From the NCBI GenBank assembly GCA_014268975.2, contig CP077096.1:3261501-3325500 (forward strand): a DNA stretch of 64,000 bases, read 5' to 3'. Made by a program: the position numbers and the translations under genes. Positions 16,441 through 28,471 of this stretch are shown here, one piece after another. Below the pieces are notes generated by a model that worked only from the letters and a program-made list of their open reading frames with translations, searched no databases and was not told the origin of the DNA. Source of the DNA: Pseudomonas wayambapalatensis (GTDB lineage Bacteria > Pseudomonadota > Gammaproteobacteria > Pseudomonadales > Pseudomonadaceae). Every line of letters begins with the position of its first letter. Within the stretch, counting starts at the first letter, position 1.

Positions 16441-18741
16441 TCAGAGGTTCTCGTAGCGGTTCATGTCCAGCACGCCGGCCTCCACCGGTTCGGTTTCCTT
16501 GATGTAGGTGTTCAGGTCATGGAAGTACTGCCAGAACTGCGGATGGCTGCGGCGCACGCCCCAACGCTCGATGATACGCTCGAACTTGCCCTGGTCGTCA
16601 CGCGCCGCTTCCATGTCTTCGACGAACTCCGGCACGTCGCTGGCCGGAATGTTGAAGATGAAGTTCGGATAACTGCTCAGCACCCCCGGATACAGGGTCA
16701 AGGTGTCCAGCCCCGGCTGGTAGCGGTAGGCCTCGCCCAGCAGGAAGGCAACGTTGCTGTGGGCGCGGTTGCGCAGCAGGCTGTAGACCTGACGCTGACC
16801 GCCCTGCCCTTCGATGCGCAGCATGGTTGCCTCGGGCAGTTGGCCGATCACCTTCAGCCCTGCGGCCGGACGCGACACCAGGCGGCTCAGGCTCTGCTCC
16901 ACATCTCGGAACTCCTCGCTCATTTGCGGGCGCGAGCAATAGGCGCCGGTGCAGCGGTTGATCGGATCGGGCGCCGCGTTCAGGCTGCCAGTGCGTTGCA
17001 GCAACTTGAGGCCGAAGTCGCGTGTGGCATTGTGCTCGTTCAGATGCAGGGCGCTTGGGGTATCGGTATCGATGTCGGTGTAGTCGAGCCACATCTTCAC
17101 CTTGCCGCTGTTCTGGTACCAGTCGCTGAGGATCGCGCCGCGCTTGTCGGCCGGCATCAGGCGCAGGAAGTTGACCTCGGCACCGTTGCGGATCAGGTCG
17201 AAGTACAGGCGCGTCTGCAACTGGTGCGAGACGTTGCCGTACACGTCGAAATTGACCGCCAGCTGGTAGTAGGTGCGCTCCAGCAACGGATAGTCGAACA
17301 GCCAGATGGTCAGCGGCACGTCGCCGATCAGGCCCTTGCTCACCGAGGCGCTGTCGAAGTGGCGGAAGATGCTGAGCAAGGCGTTGTCGTTGCCTGCCCA
17401 CAGCGTCGACCAGCTCGGCGGCGGCATTTCGGCGTAGGCTTCGCGGCGCAGCGTCTCGTAGTCGTTGCGCTTGTCGCGGTAGGCACGCCACAGGCTCAGC
17501 ACGCTGCCGACATCGTCGATCTGCCCCGGCATGGCCAGCAACGGCGTGGCCTGGCCACGGTAGGCGGCATCGGTGACGTAGCGGTCGTGGGCCGGCTCCT
17601 GGAACAGCGCCCAGAAGTTATCGCGGATCACGTCGGTGGCGATCTGGCCACGGCACACCGGGCCACGGATGAAGGTGCGCACGAAGTACTCGGCGTTGTC
17701 GAGCATGAACTGGTAGCGCGCCACCGCCGGGATCGCCTCGAAGGTCTCGAACGGGTTGGCGCGGCGCTGCGGGCCATAGCCCGGCAGCGAGGTGGCGCGC
17801 CAGTCGCCGCTGTAGAACAGCTGCTTGACCCGCTTGAGCTTCTGCGGCCCCATCGGGTAGGTGATGTGCGTCTTGTGCACGATCACGCCCTGCACCGGGA
17901 TCAACCGGTAGTAGAAGTCATTGCCCGGCGGGTCGTTGGGGCGGCGCGTGGCGATCACGTCGACCGGCTGGCCACTCGGCGTGCGCGAGCGCACCCACTG
18001 GAAGAAGTGGCCCTGCTCACCGCCGACGAAATAGATATGTGCCAGGAACAAGTGCTCGTACAGCCAGCGCCCCACCAGCGCCTCGGTGGAGCCGGGGCGG
18101 TTGAGCAGCGCCTCCCAGTCGGCGATCTGCTTCGCTTCGCTGGGACTCGGCTGGATCGGTTGGTACTCGACCGGTGCACCGGCCGCCAGCCAGCGCTGCA
18201 GGGTCGAGTACTCCTGGTCGGTCAGCCCGGTGACCGCCAGCGGCATGCCCTCTTTCGGGTGCGCACCGGCATAGGCGTCGAACTCGTGGGGCAACGGGCA
18301 CATGTTGTTGCGGTTAAGGCCCAGGACGATCTCTTCAGGCAGCTTGGCGTTGGGCGTGAGCGGCGTCTTGTGGCCCAGTTCGAGCATGCGCGCCATCAGC
18401 GCGGCCTGGCTGCCCTGGTTGTCGAGTACCGAATAGAAGCCTTTCCTGCGCCAGCCCTCTTCACTCTGGGCGTCATAGAACAGCCGTGTGGTGGCGACTG
18501 CCTGGCTGCGCTCGCCCTGGTACACCGGCACCTTGGAGGCGCCGCGCTCGGCCCCCTCGGCGCTGCCCAGGTTGAGCTGGCAAGCGGCGTCGTTGCAGGC
18601 GTGGCAGGCCACGCACTTCTGGGTGAAGATCGGTTGGATGTCACGGGTATAGGAGATGGCCGAGCTCGATTGAGGGGCCTGCGCCAACACTGCGCCGCTG
18701 ACGAGCAGGGCGAAGATGGCGGCTATAAAACGATGCACCAT
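16441..18741 (-). CDS. cti: Periplasmic fatty acid cis/trans isomerase
   Basis: Converts cis-unsaturated phospholipid fatty acids to trans within the membrane, the fast solvent and heat response of Pseudomonas and Vibrio. About 766 residues: a cleavable signal peptide (FALLVSGAVLAQA), then a cytochrome-c-type haem site C43VAC46H47 followed by a second Cys pair (CNDAAC), and a long all-Cti domain. I prefer the ATG at 18741; an in-frame GTG at 18774 is possible. It is divergent from metH, a neighbourhood known for cti in P. putida. Confidence 0.95.
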   Translation of the reverse strand: MVHRFIAAIFALLVSGAVLAQAPQSSSAISYTRDIQPIFTQKCVACHACNDAACQLNLGSAEGAERGASKVPVYQGERSQAVATTRLFYDAQSEEGWRRKGFYSVLDNQGSQAALMARMLELGHKTPLTPNAKLPEEIVLGLNRNNMCPLPHEFDAYAGAHPKEGMPLAVTGLTDQEYSTLQRWLAAGAPVEYQPIQPSPSEAKQIADWEALLNRPGSTEALVGRWLYEHLFLAHIYFVGGEQGHFFQWVRSRTPSGQPVDVIATRRPNDPPGNDFYYRLIPVQGVIVHKTHITYPMGPQKLKRVKQLFYSGDWRATSLPGYGPQRRANPFETFEAIPAVARYQFMLDNAEYFVRTFIRGPVCRGQIATDVIRDNFWALFQEPAHDRYVTDAAYRGQATPLLAMPGQIDDVGSVLSLWRAYRDKRNDYETLRREAYAEMPPPSWSTLWAGNDNALLSIFRHFDSASVSKGLIGDVPLTIWLFDYPLLERTYYQLAVNFDVYGNVSHQLQTRLYFDLIRNGAEVNFLRLMPADKRGAILSDWYQNSGKVKMWLDYTDIDTDTPSALHLNEHNATRDFGLKLLQRTGSLNAAPDPINRCTGAYCSRPQMSEEFRDVEQSLSRLVSRPAAGLKVIGQLPEATMLRIEGQGGQRQVYSLLRNRAHSNVAFLLGEAYRYQPGLDTLTLYPGVLSSYPNFIFNIPASDVPEFVEDMEAARDDQGKFERIIERWGVRRSHPQFWQYFHDLNTYIKETEPVEAGVLDMNRYENL

Positions 18742-18914
18742 GTGCCGTATGTCCTGGTTCTTGATAGCTGTCACGATTTGCCTTTCTGTCCCTGGGCCTG
18801 AGTCTTGGCATCGCCAACATGAATCAAATTCATGCTATCGGGCGATACGTCTAAAATCCGTGCAGCTTTGTTATTATTCCGCACTTCCGATATTTGTCCG
18901 ACCAGGTAGTTCTC

Positions 18915-22622
<3,708 letters not shown>

Positions 22623-22624
22623 GC

Positions 22625-22652
22625 TGCGCCCACACCCTTTTGTGTGGGCGCA
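22625..22652 (+). terminator. Hairpin downstream of metH
   Basis: An 11-bp perfect stem TGCGCCCACAC / GTGTGGGCGCA with a six-base loop CCTTTT begins three bases after the metH stop. There is only a weak T-rich tail, so it may act as an mRNA-stabilising hairpin as well as a terminator. Confidence 0.6.
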
Positions 22653-22798
22653 CGTGCCTTGTCCAGCGTCTACACGCCTGCGCAGTCCTTGCATGACTAG
22701 CACCGTGGCCGGCGGCGCCGTGGTTTTATGCGGCTAACATCGTTGTCGGCTGCATGGTTGCCGCGCCAAAGCTGCAGGCGCCCGCACGCCCGAACACC

Positions 22799-23554
22799 TC
22801 AGGCATGCACCCAGCGCCGATGCAGCCCGCGCGCCAGTGCATCGAGCATGAAGCCCAGCACACCGATCAGCAGCACCATGGCCATCAGCTCCGAATAGGC
22901 CAGGCGGTCACGGGTGTCGAGGATGAAGTACCCCAGGCCCGCGCTGACCCCGAGCATCTCGCACGGCACCAGCACGATCCACAGGATGCCGATCGCCAGG
23001 CGCACGCCGGTCAGCACATGGCCGATCACCCCGGGGATGATCACCTTGCACAGGGTTTCCCAGCGCGTGGCACTCAAGCTGCGCGACAACTGCAACCAGC
23101 GCGGGTCGAGCTGACGCACACCCGCGGCGGTGTTGAGCAGGATCGGCCACAGCGCGGCGAACGCCAGGAGGAAGTAGATCGGCTGATCGCCCACCCCCAT
23201 CAGCATCACCACCACCGGCATCCACGACAGCGGCGAGATCATCCGCAGGAACTGGAACGCCGGCGTGGTCGCCGCCTCCAGGTGCCGGTAGCTGCCCACC
23301 AGCAAACCCAGCGGCACACCGATCAGCAGCGCCAGCAGCAGGCCGATGAGGATACGCTTGAGACTCACCCAGATGTGCCCATAGACCTCGCCATGGCCGA
23401 GCAGCTCGACCAGGCTCTCCAGCGTCGCCTGGGGCGAGAAGCGCGCAGACAGGCCATCGGCCTCGCCGAACACCCGCACTCCCGCCCACCACAACAGCAA
23501 CAGCACCGCCAGCCCGGCAAGGCCCAGGGCGCCATGTACGACATGCTTGCGCAT
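22799..23554 (-). CDS. ABC transporter permease, SsuC/TauC type
   Basis: A 251-residue inner-membrane permease with six hydrophobic segments and the cytoplasmic coupling loop near WETLCKVIIPGVIGHVLTGVRLAIG, typical of the nitrate/sulfonate/taurine family. It is the last gene of a five-gene minus-strand operon. Its ATG overlaps the stop of the binding-protein gene (TGATG), which shows coupling. The substrate is unknown, but the neighbouring flavoprotein gene suggests an organosulfur or related compound. Confidence 0.92.
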   Translation of the reverse strand: MRKHVVHGALGLAGLAVLLLLWWAGVRVFGEADGLSARFSPQATLESLVELLGHGEVYGHIWVSLKRILIGLLLALLIGVPLGLLVGSYRHLEAATTPAFQFLRMISPLSWMPVVVMLMGVGDQPIYFLLAFAALWPILLNTAAGVRQLDPRWLQLSRSLSATRWETLCKVIIPGVIGHVLTGVRLAIGILWIVLVPCEMLGVSAGLGYFILDTRDRLAYSELMAMVLLIGVLGFMLDALARGLHRRWVHA

Positions 23555-24759
23555 CAGACCGCGAACTCCTCGCGACGCTCGAAGTTGTCGGCGATGCCGA
23601 ACACCGACGGGCCACCCACGGCGGCGATGGCGTTGCGCACGAAGCGGTCGTCCACCAGGTCGCGCGCGGTCTGCGCCGGGTCCAGTCCGGCGAGGAAGCC
23701 ACTCTCGCCCTCGATCAGGGTGTTCTTCAGGCGCTTGACCAACTCCTCGGTGTAGCTGGGGAACGGGTACGGCTGGAAGTCGATGCGCTTTTCGTCCCAC
23801 TGCTGATGCTGGATCGCACCGCTGGCGATGTAGCCGGCGCGGTCTTCGACCGAAGGCGCCAGGACCTTGGTCAGCACCGCCGGCTCGTGCGGAGTGTATT
23901 TGTTGGGGCCGGCCTTGGACAGCAAGGCGGCGGCCTCGGCGCGGTGATCACGGGTCCACTGCTGCGCCTTGACGATGGCATTGACCACCTTCTGCGACCA
24001 CTCCGGGCGGTTGTTCAGGTCGTGCTCGCGCATGAACACCACACAGCATGCATGGTTGCGCCAGACATCGCCGGTGAAGCGCTGCACGCGCCCGACCTTG
24101 AGGTTCTCGGCCAGGGCATTGAAGGGTTCGGCGACGATGTAGCCGGCGATGCGCTTGCTGGCCAGTGCTGGCGGCATGTCCGAAGGCGGCAGCACCAGCA
24201 GGTTGACCTCGTTGGCCGCCAGTTGCGCGGTGGCAGGCTTGGACACAGGCTTCAGGCCGTTGTCACTGAGCATCTGCTGCAGCACCACGTTATGGATCGA
24301 GTACCAGAACGGAATGGCGACGGTCTTGCCACCGAGCTGCTTCATGTCGGTGATGTCCGGTGCCACGGTCAGGCCCGAGCCGCCGACGTGGTTCCAGGCC
24401 ACGACCTTGGCCGGCACCTTGCTGCCGTAGCGGGCCCAGACCGTCATCGGTGACAGCAGGTGGATCACGTTGACCTGCCCGGAGATGAACGCTTCGATCA
24501 CCTGCGCCCAGCTGCGCAGCAGCACCGGACGCTCGGCCTTGATGCCTTCGGCCTCGAACAGGCCATTGTTGTGCGCCACCAGCAGCGGCGTGGCGTCGGT
24601 GATCGGCAGGTAGCCGATGCGTACCGGCGCGTCCGGCTCGGCGGCGGCGCGCGCCTGCAGGCTCGACAGCATCGGCAAGGCGCCGGCGGCGGTGAGCATG
24701 GCGCTGAGCTTGATGAAATCGCGACGCGAGGTGGAAGAGCAGCAATCATCCATGCACAT
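23554..24759 (-). CDS. Tat-exported ABC substrate-binding protein, NMT1/SsuA/NrtA-like
   Basis: A 401-residue periplasmic binding protein. The N-terminus carries a twin-arginine motif, SRRDFIKLS, followed by a hydrophobic stretch and an ARAAAEPD cleavage region, so it is exported folded. Before the arginines is an odd Cys-rich start, MCMDDCC. The mature part has the family pattern VRIGYLPITDATPLLVAHNNGLF and a later EPFNALAE. It overlaps the ATPase gene by 14 bases; a second ATG at 24753 is also possible. It probably recognises the imported anion. Confidence 0.9.
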   Translation of the reverse strand: MCMDDCCSSTSRRDFIKLSAMLTAAGALPMLSSLQARAAAEPDAPVRIGYLPITDATPLLVAHNNGLFEAEGIKAERPVLLRSWAQVIEAFISGQVNVIHLLSPMTVWARYGSKVPAKVVAWNHVGGSGLTVAPDITDMKQLGGKTVAIPFWYSIHNVVLQQMLSDNGLKPVSKPATAQLAANEVNLLVLPPSDMPPALASKRIAGYIVAEPFNALAENLKVGRVQRFTGDVWRNHACCVVFMREHDLNNRPEWSQKVVNAIVKAQQWTRDHRAEAAALLSKAGPNKYTPHEPAVLTKVLAPSVEDRAGYIASGAIQHQQWDEKRIDFQPYPFPSYTEELVKRLKNTLIEGESGFLAGLDPAQTARDLVDDRFVRNAIAAVGGPSVFGIADNFERREEFAV

Positions 24760-25567
24760 GGGCAGGCTCCGACGACAGGGGGGAAGAAGACGTTGAGGTG
24801 GGGCGGCTCGCCTGCCGTAGGGTTTTCAGGATCTCGATGCGCAGCGCGCCCAGCTCTTCGACCCGCTGCGCACGCGGCTGCGGCAGGTCGATATGCCATT
24901 GGCCGAGGGTGCGCGCCGGGTGGTTGCCCAGTAGCAGCACGCGATCGGACAACAGCAGGGCTTCGTCGATATCGTGGGTGATCAGCACCGCCGCGGTGTT
25001 GTGGGTGGCGATCAGTTGCAGCAGCAGTTGCTGCATGTCGGCGCGGGTCACTTCATCGAGTGCGCCGAAGGGCTCGTCCAGCAGCAGCACTTCCGGCTGG
25101 CGCGCCAGGCAACGGGCCAGCGCCGTGCGCTGCGCCATGCCGCCCGACAGCTGAGCCGGGTACTGGCTGCGCGCATGGTTCAGGCCCACCGCCTCGATGG
25201 CGTGGTCGATCCGAGCACGACGCTCGGCCGCCGCCAGCGCAGGCTGACGGGCGAAGTCGAGGCCGAAGGCAACGTTCTTTTCAAGGCTCAGCCAGGGCAA
25301 CAGGCTCGGATCCTGGAAAGCAACGGCCAGACGCGGATGCGGCCCCTGCAGGGGCACGCCATGCAGGGACACCGCACCACCACCAGGCTGCTGCAGGCCA
25401 GCCAGCACGCGGAGCAGGCTGGATTTGCCGACACCGCTGGGGCCAAGAATGGTCACCACTTCGCCCGGCGACAGCTTGAGGTCGAACTGCTCCAGCACCG
25501 CCTGCCAGCCGCCCTCGCGAGGGTAGCCCAGGCTGATGGCGCGGGCTTCGAGTAACACGTCGGTCAT
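24746..25567 (-). CDS. ABC transporter ATP-binding protein, SsuB/TauB type
   Basis: A 273-residue ATPase. Walker A is GPSGVGKSS (residues 42-50), the Q loop sits in VAFQDPSLLPWLSLEKNV, the signature is QLSGGMAQR, and Walker B is VLLLDEPFGALDE, followed by the switch His in LITHDIDEA. This is the nitrate/sulfonate/taurine type. Its ATG overlaps the stop of the flavoprotein gene (ATGA), and it is followed by the binding protein and then the permease. Confidence 0.94.
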   Translation of the reverse strand: MTDVLLEARAISLGYPREGGWQAVLEQFDLKLSPGEVVTILGPSGVGKSSLLRVLAGLQQPGGGAVSLHGVPLQGPHPRLAVAFQDPSLLPWLSLEKNVAFGLDFARQPALAAAERRARIDHAIEAVGLNHARSQYPAQLSGGMAQRTALARCLARQPEVLLLDEPFGALDEVTRADMQQLLLQLIATHNTAAVLITHDIDEALLLSDRVLLLGNHPARTLGQWHIDLPQPRAQRVEELGALRIEILKTLRQASRPTSTSSSPLSSEPAHVHG

Positions 25568-26628
25568 ACGTTCGCCGCCTGGCGTTGCAGTTCGGCGCGC
25601 AGTTGCACCAGGCTCGGCGTAACGATCGGCACGAATGCCGACTCGCGCCAACGCCGGGCGAAGCCTTCGCCATAGGCGGTGAGATAGGCCTTGCCGCCAC
25701 TGGCCTGAAGCTCCATCTGCACCGCATCGGCGGCGCTTTCGGCCAGGGTGATGCGCAGCTTGAACAGTGCCGCTGGCTGCTTGAGGAAACGCCCGTCGAG
25801 CAGGCCCTGCTTGAGCTCGCCGACGGTATTCTCCAGGCGCTCGCGCAGCACCTGCTCGGCTTCGGCGAGGAACGAGCCGCGCCCCTGCAGGTGCTCGCGC
25901 ACTTCGTCCAGGGCGCGACGGGTCAGGCCGATGGACATGCCGCACTGCAGCGCCAGGAATGCCGGACGCACCCGAGGCAGGAACTCGCGGGCGTTCTCGT
26001 GCAACAGCCAACTGCGGTCCAGCGCGACCTGGTGGAAGGCCAGCGCGGCGGTGCTGCTCGACTGCAGGCCCATCAGTTGCAGGTCGTCGGAACGCTCGAG
26101 GCCTTGGCTGTCGGACGGAATCGCCAGCACGAAGGGCGCCTGGCCCTCTTCGGCCTCGATTGCCGCCGCCACCACGAAGCCACTCTTGCGCAGGTTGGTC
26201 ACCCAGTGCAGGCGGCCTTCGAGGGCCCAGCCTTCGCCCTCGGCACGCGCCTGCACTTGCAAGGCTTCGATACCTGAGAGGAATTTCATGGCGTTGGACA
26301 AGCCGGTGGCGCCGGCCAGTTCGCCGGTCAGCAGCTCAGGCAGCAACTTCTCGCGCAAGGCCTGGTTGGGGCTGTGCAGCAGGTATTCGATGAAGGCCCG
26401 CTGCCCCCAGCAGACGAAGGCCGAGGCCAGCGAGCGACTGCCGATGGCGGCGATGGCCTCCACCGCGTCGGTAACGTCACCGCCCGAGCCGCCAAGTGCC
26501 GGATCGACGCCAACCCGCAGCAACTGCGACTCGGCGATGTGGGCCAGCACCAGGTGCGGGTCGCACTGGCCCTGGTCGATTGCCTCGGCATTGGCATCCA
26601 GCCATTGTCGAAATGCAGAATCAAGCAT
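25564..26628 (-). CDS. Acyl-CoA dehydrogenase-like flavoprotein
   Basis: A 354-residue soluble protein with the acyl-CoA dehydrogenase fold: an N-terminal helical domain, the middle domain with GELAGATGLSNAMKFLSG, and a C-terminal helical domain. It is shorter than fatty-acid dehydrogenases and resembles the DszC/SfnC group, which are reduced-flavin-dependent monooxygenases on sulfur or nitrogen compounds. The ATG at 26628 has AAGGAG at a good distance. Translational coupling to the ABC genes argues that it acts on the imported compound. The substrate is inferred, not shown. Confidence 0.85.
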   Translation of the reverse strand: MLDSAFRQWLDANAEAIDQGQCDPHLVLAHIAESQLLRVGVDPALGGSGGDVTDAVEAIAAIGSRSLASAFVCWGQRAFIEYLLHSPNQALREKLLPELLTGELAGATGLSNAMKFLSGIEALQVQARAEGEGWALEGRLHWVTNLRKSGFVVAAAIEAEEGQAPFVLAIPSDSQGLERSDDLQLMGLQSSSTAALAFHQVALDRSWLLHENAREFLPRVRPAFLALQCGMSIGLTRRALDEVREHLQGRGSFLAEAEQVLRERLENTVGELKQGLLDGRFLKQPAALFKLRITLAESAADAVQMELQASGGKAYLTAYGEGFARRWRESAFVPIVTPSLVQLRAELQRQAANV

Positions 26629-26674
26629 GTCCCTACTCCTTTTAAAACGCCGGCGTGCCGGCACCGGGCGTGGA

Positions 26675-27235
26675 TTACGCCGAAGGCTGCCAGCGGTACT
26701 TGCTCAGCTCGTCGTTGAGCGGCGTCTGGGCGAACACATTAGCAAAGTTGCACAGGGTTGCGAGGCTCACGCCCAGAATCACTTCCAGGGCATTGCCTTC
26801 GGTAAAGCCGGCATCGCGGAAGGCCTGGTAGGTGGCATCGCTGACATTGCCGCGGGTGGCGATGACTTCACGGGCGAACTCGGCCAGGGTTTCGTAGCGT
26901 GCATCAGGCAGCTCGCCACGTGCGCGCAGGGCATCGACCACCTCTTGCGGCAGCTTGGCCTTGTTCAGGGCCACTGCCGTGTGGCCGGCAACGCAGAAGT
27001 CGCAACCGTGCTTGGTGGCAGCGATCAGTTGCACCACTTCGCGCTCGGCCAGGGTCAGCTCGGACTTGCCGTTGAGGGCCGAAACCGTGACATAGGTTTC
27101 CAGGGCCGCGGGGGCGTTGGCCAGAATACCCAGCAGGTTGGGGATGAAGCCGGAGTTCTTCTGGGCGTTTTCGAGGAAGGGACGTGCAGCTTCCGGGGCG
27201 CTCTGCAGAGTGTGTAGAGTAATGCGCGAGGACAT
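26675..27235 (-). CDS. Carboxymuconolactone decarboxylase/AhpD-family protein
   Basis: A 186-residue protein with the AhpD-like fold and the redox pair in KHGCDFCVAGHTAVALNKA (CxxC, then His), the proton relay of alkylhydroperoxidases. Family members act as peroxidases or decarboxylases. It is the first gene of the operon, with a strong AAAGGAG site, and is followed by the flavoprotein and ABC genes. A role in removing peroxide or reactive product made by the flavoprotein is plausible inference. It is divergent from an AraC regulator. Confidence 0.88.
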   Translation of the reverse strand: MSSRITLHTLQSAPEAARPFLENAQKNSGFIPNLLGILANAPAALETYVTVSALNGKSELTLAEREVVQLIAATKHGCDFCVAGHTAVALNKAKLPQEVVDALRARGELPDARYETLAEFAREVIATRGNVSDATYQAFRDAGFTEGNALEVILGVSLATLCNFANVFAQTPLNDELSKYRWQPSA

Positions 27236-27337
27236 GGAGTAGTCTCCTTTGATGTGTGTCCGTACAGTCTGTTGGTTATAAGAAGTAGCATCCATATTCA
27301 TCAGTCGCCTTTCCTTGCTCCTGAGTCTTTGCATTAG

Positions 27338-28252
27338 ATGATTTCGTCCAGCCATCTTGTCGATTGGTTATTAGAGGGCCTGGAGCTCGACGCCAGCCTC
27401 TTTCATGTCGGCCGCTACTGCGGCGGCTGGCACGCCAGCACCCAGGGCATGGGCCGGGCCAGCTTCCACCTGGTGGTTCAGGGGCACTGCTGGCTGCACA
27501 TCGACGGGCAACCGGAGCCGATCCGCCTGGACAGCGGTGATGCGGTGTTTTTGCTGCGCGACCTGGCCTACAGGCTCTCCAGCGACGCCGACCCCGTCGA
27601 TGCCTGCGCCCAGCCGCGGCGCACCATGCAGGCGCTGGACCTCGACGCAGGGGATGGCGTGGGCCTGGTGTGCGGCTTCTTCCAGTTCCAGTCGGGGCTG
27701 TCGTCGCTGATCGTCGAAGGGCTGGCCGACTGGATCCTGCTGCGGGCCGACGATCCGGCCGGCAGCGCCGCGCGAGCGCTCTTCGAGCTGATCCTGGAAG
27801 AATGTCGCCGCCAGCCGACACCCTCGCAGACCTTGCTCGAACGCCTGACCCACCTGCTGTTCCTCTACGTGCTGCGTCAGCAAGTCAATGGCGGCCAGTC
27901 GCTCGGCGGGCTGATCGCCCTCGCCCGCCAGCCGGCCTTTGCCGGCCTGCTCGAACGCCTGATCGAAGACCCGGGCCAGGCCTGGTCGCTGGAGAGCATG
28001 GCGGCCTGCACCGGGCTGTCGCGCTCGGCGTTCTTCAAGCGTTTCAACGAACTGGCCGGGCAATCGCCGGGCCAGGTGCTGCTGGCCCTGCGCATGCGGC
28101 ATGCCTGCCAGTTGCTGCGCGCAGGCAATACCGTGGAACAGGTCGGCGCCCAGGCGGGCTACCAATCGGTGGCGGCCTTCACCCGGGCATTCGCCAAGGC
28201 AATCGGCATGCAACCGGGTGCCTACCGCAAGCAACACGAACCCAGGCGCTGA
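27338..28252 (+). CDS. AraC family transcriptional regulator, cupin type
   Basis: A 304-residue regulator. The N-terminus is a cupin-6-type sensor (ASFHLVVQGHCWLHIDG, then DSGDAVFLLRDLAYRL). The C-terminus has two helix-turn-helix motifs, SLESMAACTGLSRSAFFKRF and VEQVGAQAGYQSVAAFTRAF. It is divergent from the CMD / flavoprotein / ABC operon, with 102 bases between the two starts, and is the obvious candidate to control it. The effector is unknown; cupin-6 AraC proteins often sense small aldehydes or reactive compounds. Confidence 0.9.
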   Translation: MISSSHLVDWLLEGLELDASLFHVGRYCGGWHASTQGMGRASFHLVVQGHCWLHIDGQPEPIRLDSGDAVFLLRDLAYRLSSDADPVDACAQPRRTMQALDLDAGDGVGLVCGFFQFQSGLSSLIVEGLADWILLRADDPAGSAARALFELILEECRRQPTPSQTLLERLTHLLFLYVLRQQVNGGQSLGGLIALARQPAFAGLLERLIEDPGQAWSLESMAACTGLSRSAFFKRFNELAGQSPGQVLLALRMRHACQLLRAGNTVEQVGAQAGYQSVAAFTRAFAKAIGMQPGAYRKQHEPRR

Positions 28253-28471
28253 TTCCGACGTACCGCTGACTTGCGAATACGACCTTGGTCGAATGCGCAA
28301 GCAATGCCAATTGCCTGAATTTATCTGCATATAGCCGCCATATTCACGACAAATCCCGGAACAAAGCTTGTAAACACCTGCGACAATCCGTCACCCAATA
28401 AAATGTACTAACTTGTTAATTAGCTTGCTAAGGGCTTAGACTTCGCGCATTCCACCTGCGAGATCCCTGGC

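Noticed and set aside
16318..18801. An 827-codon open frame antisense to cti
   Set aside because: A shadow of cti caused by strong third-position GC. No recognisable domain.
18742..18914. Possible cobalamin riboswitch in front of metH
   Set aside because: None of the core blocks (GGGAA-GGTG, CCCGCAACGGTAA, B12 box) occur in this gap.
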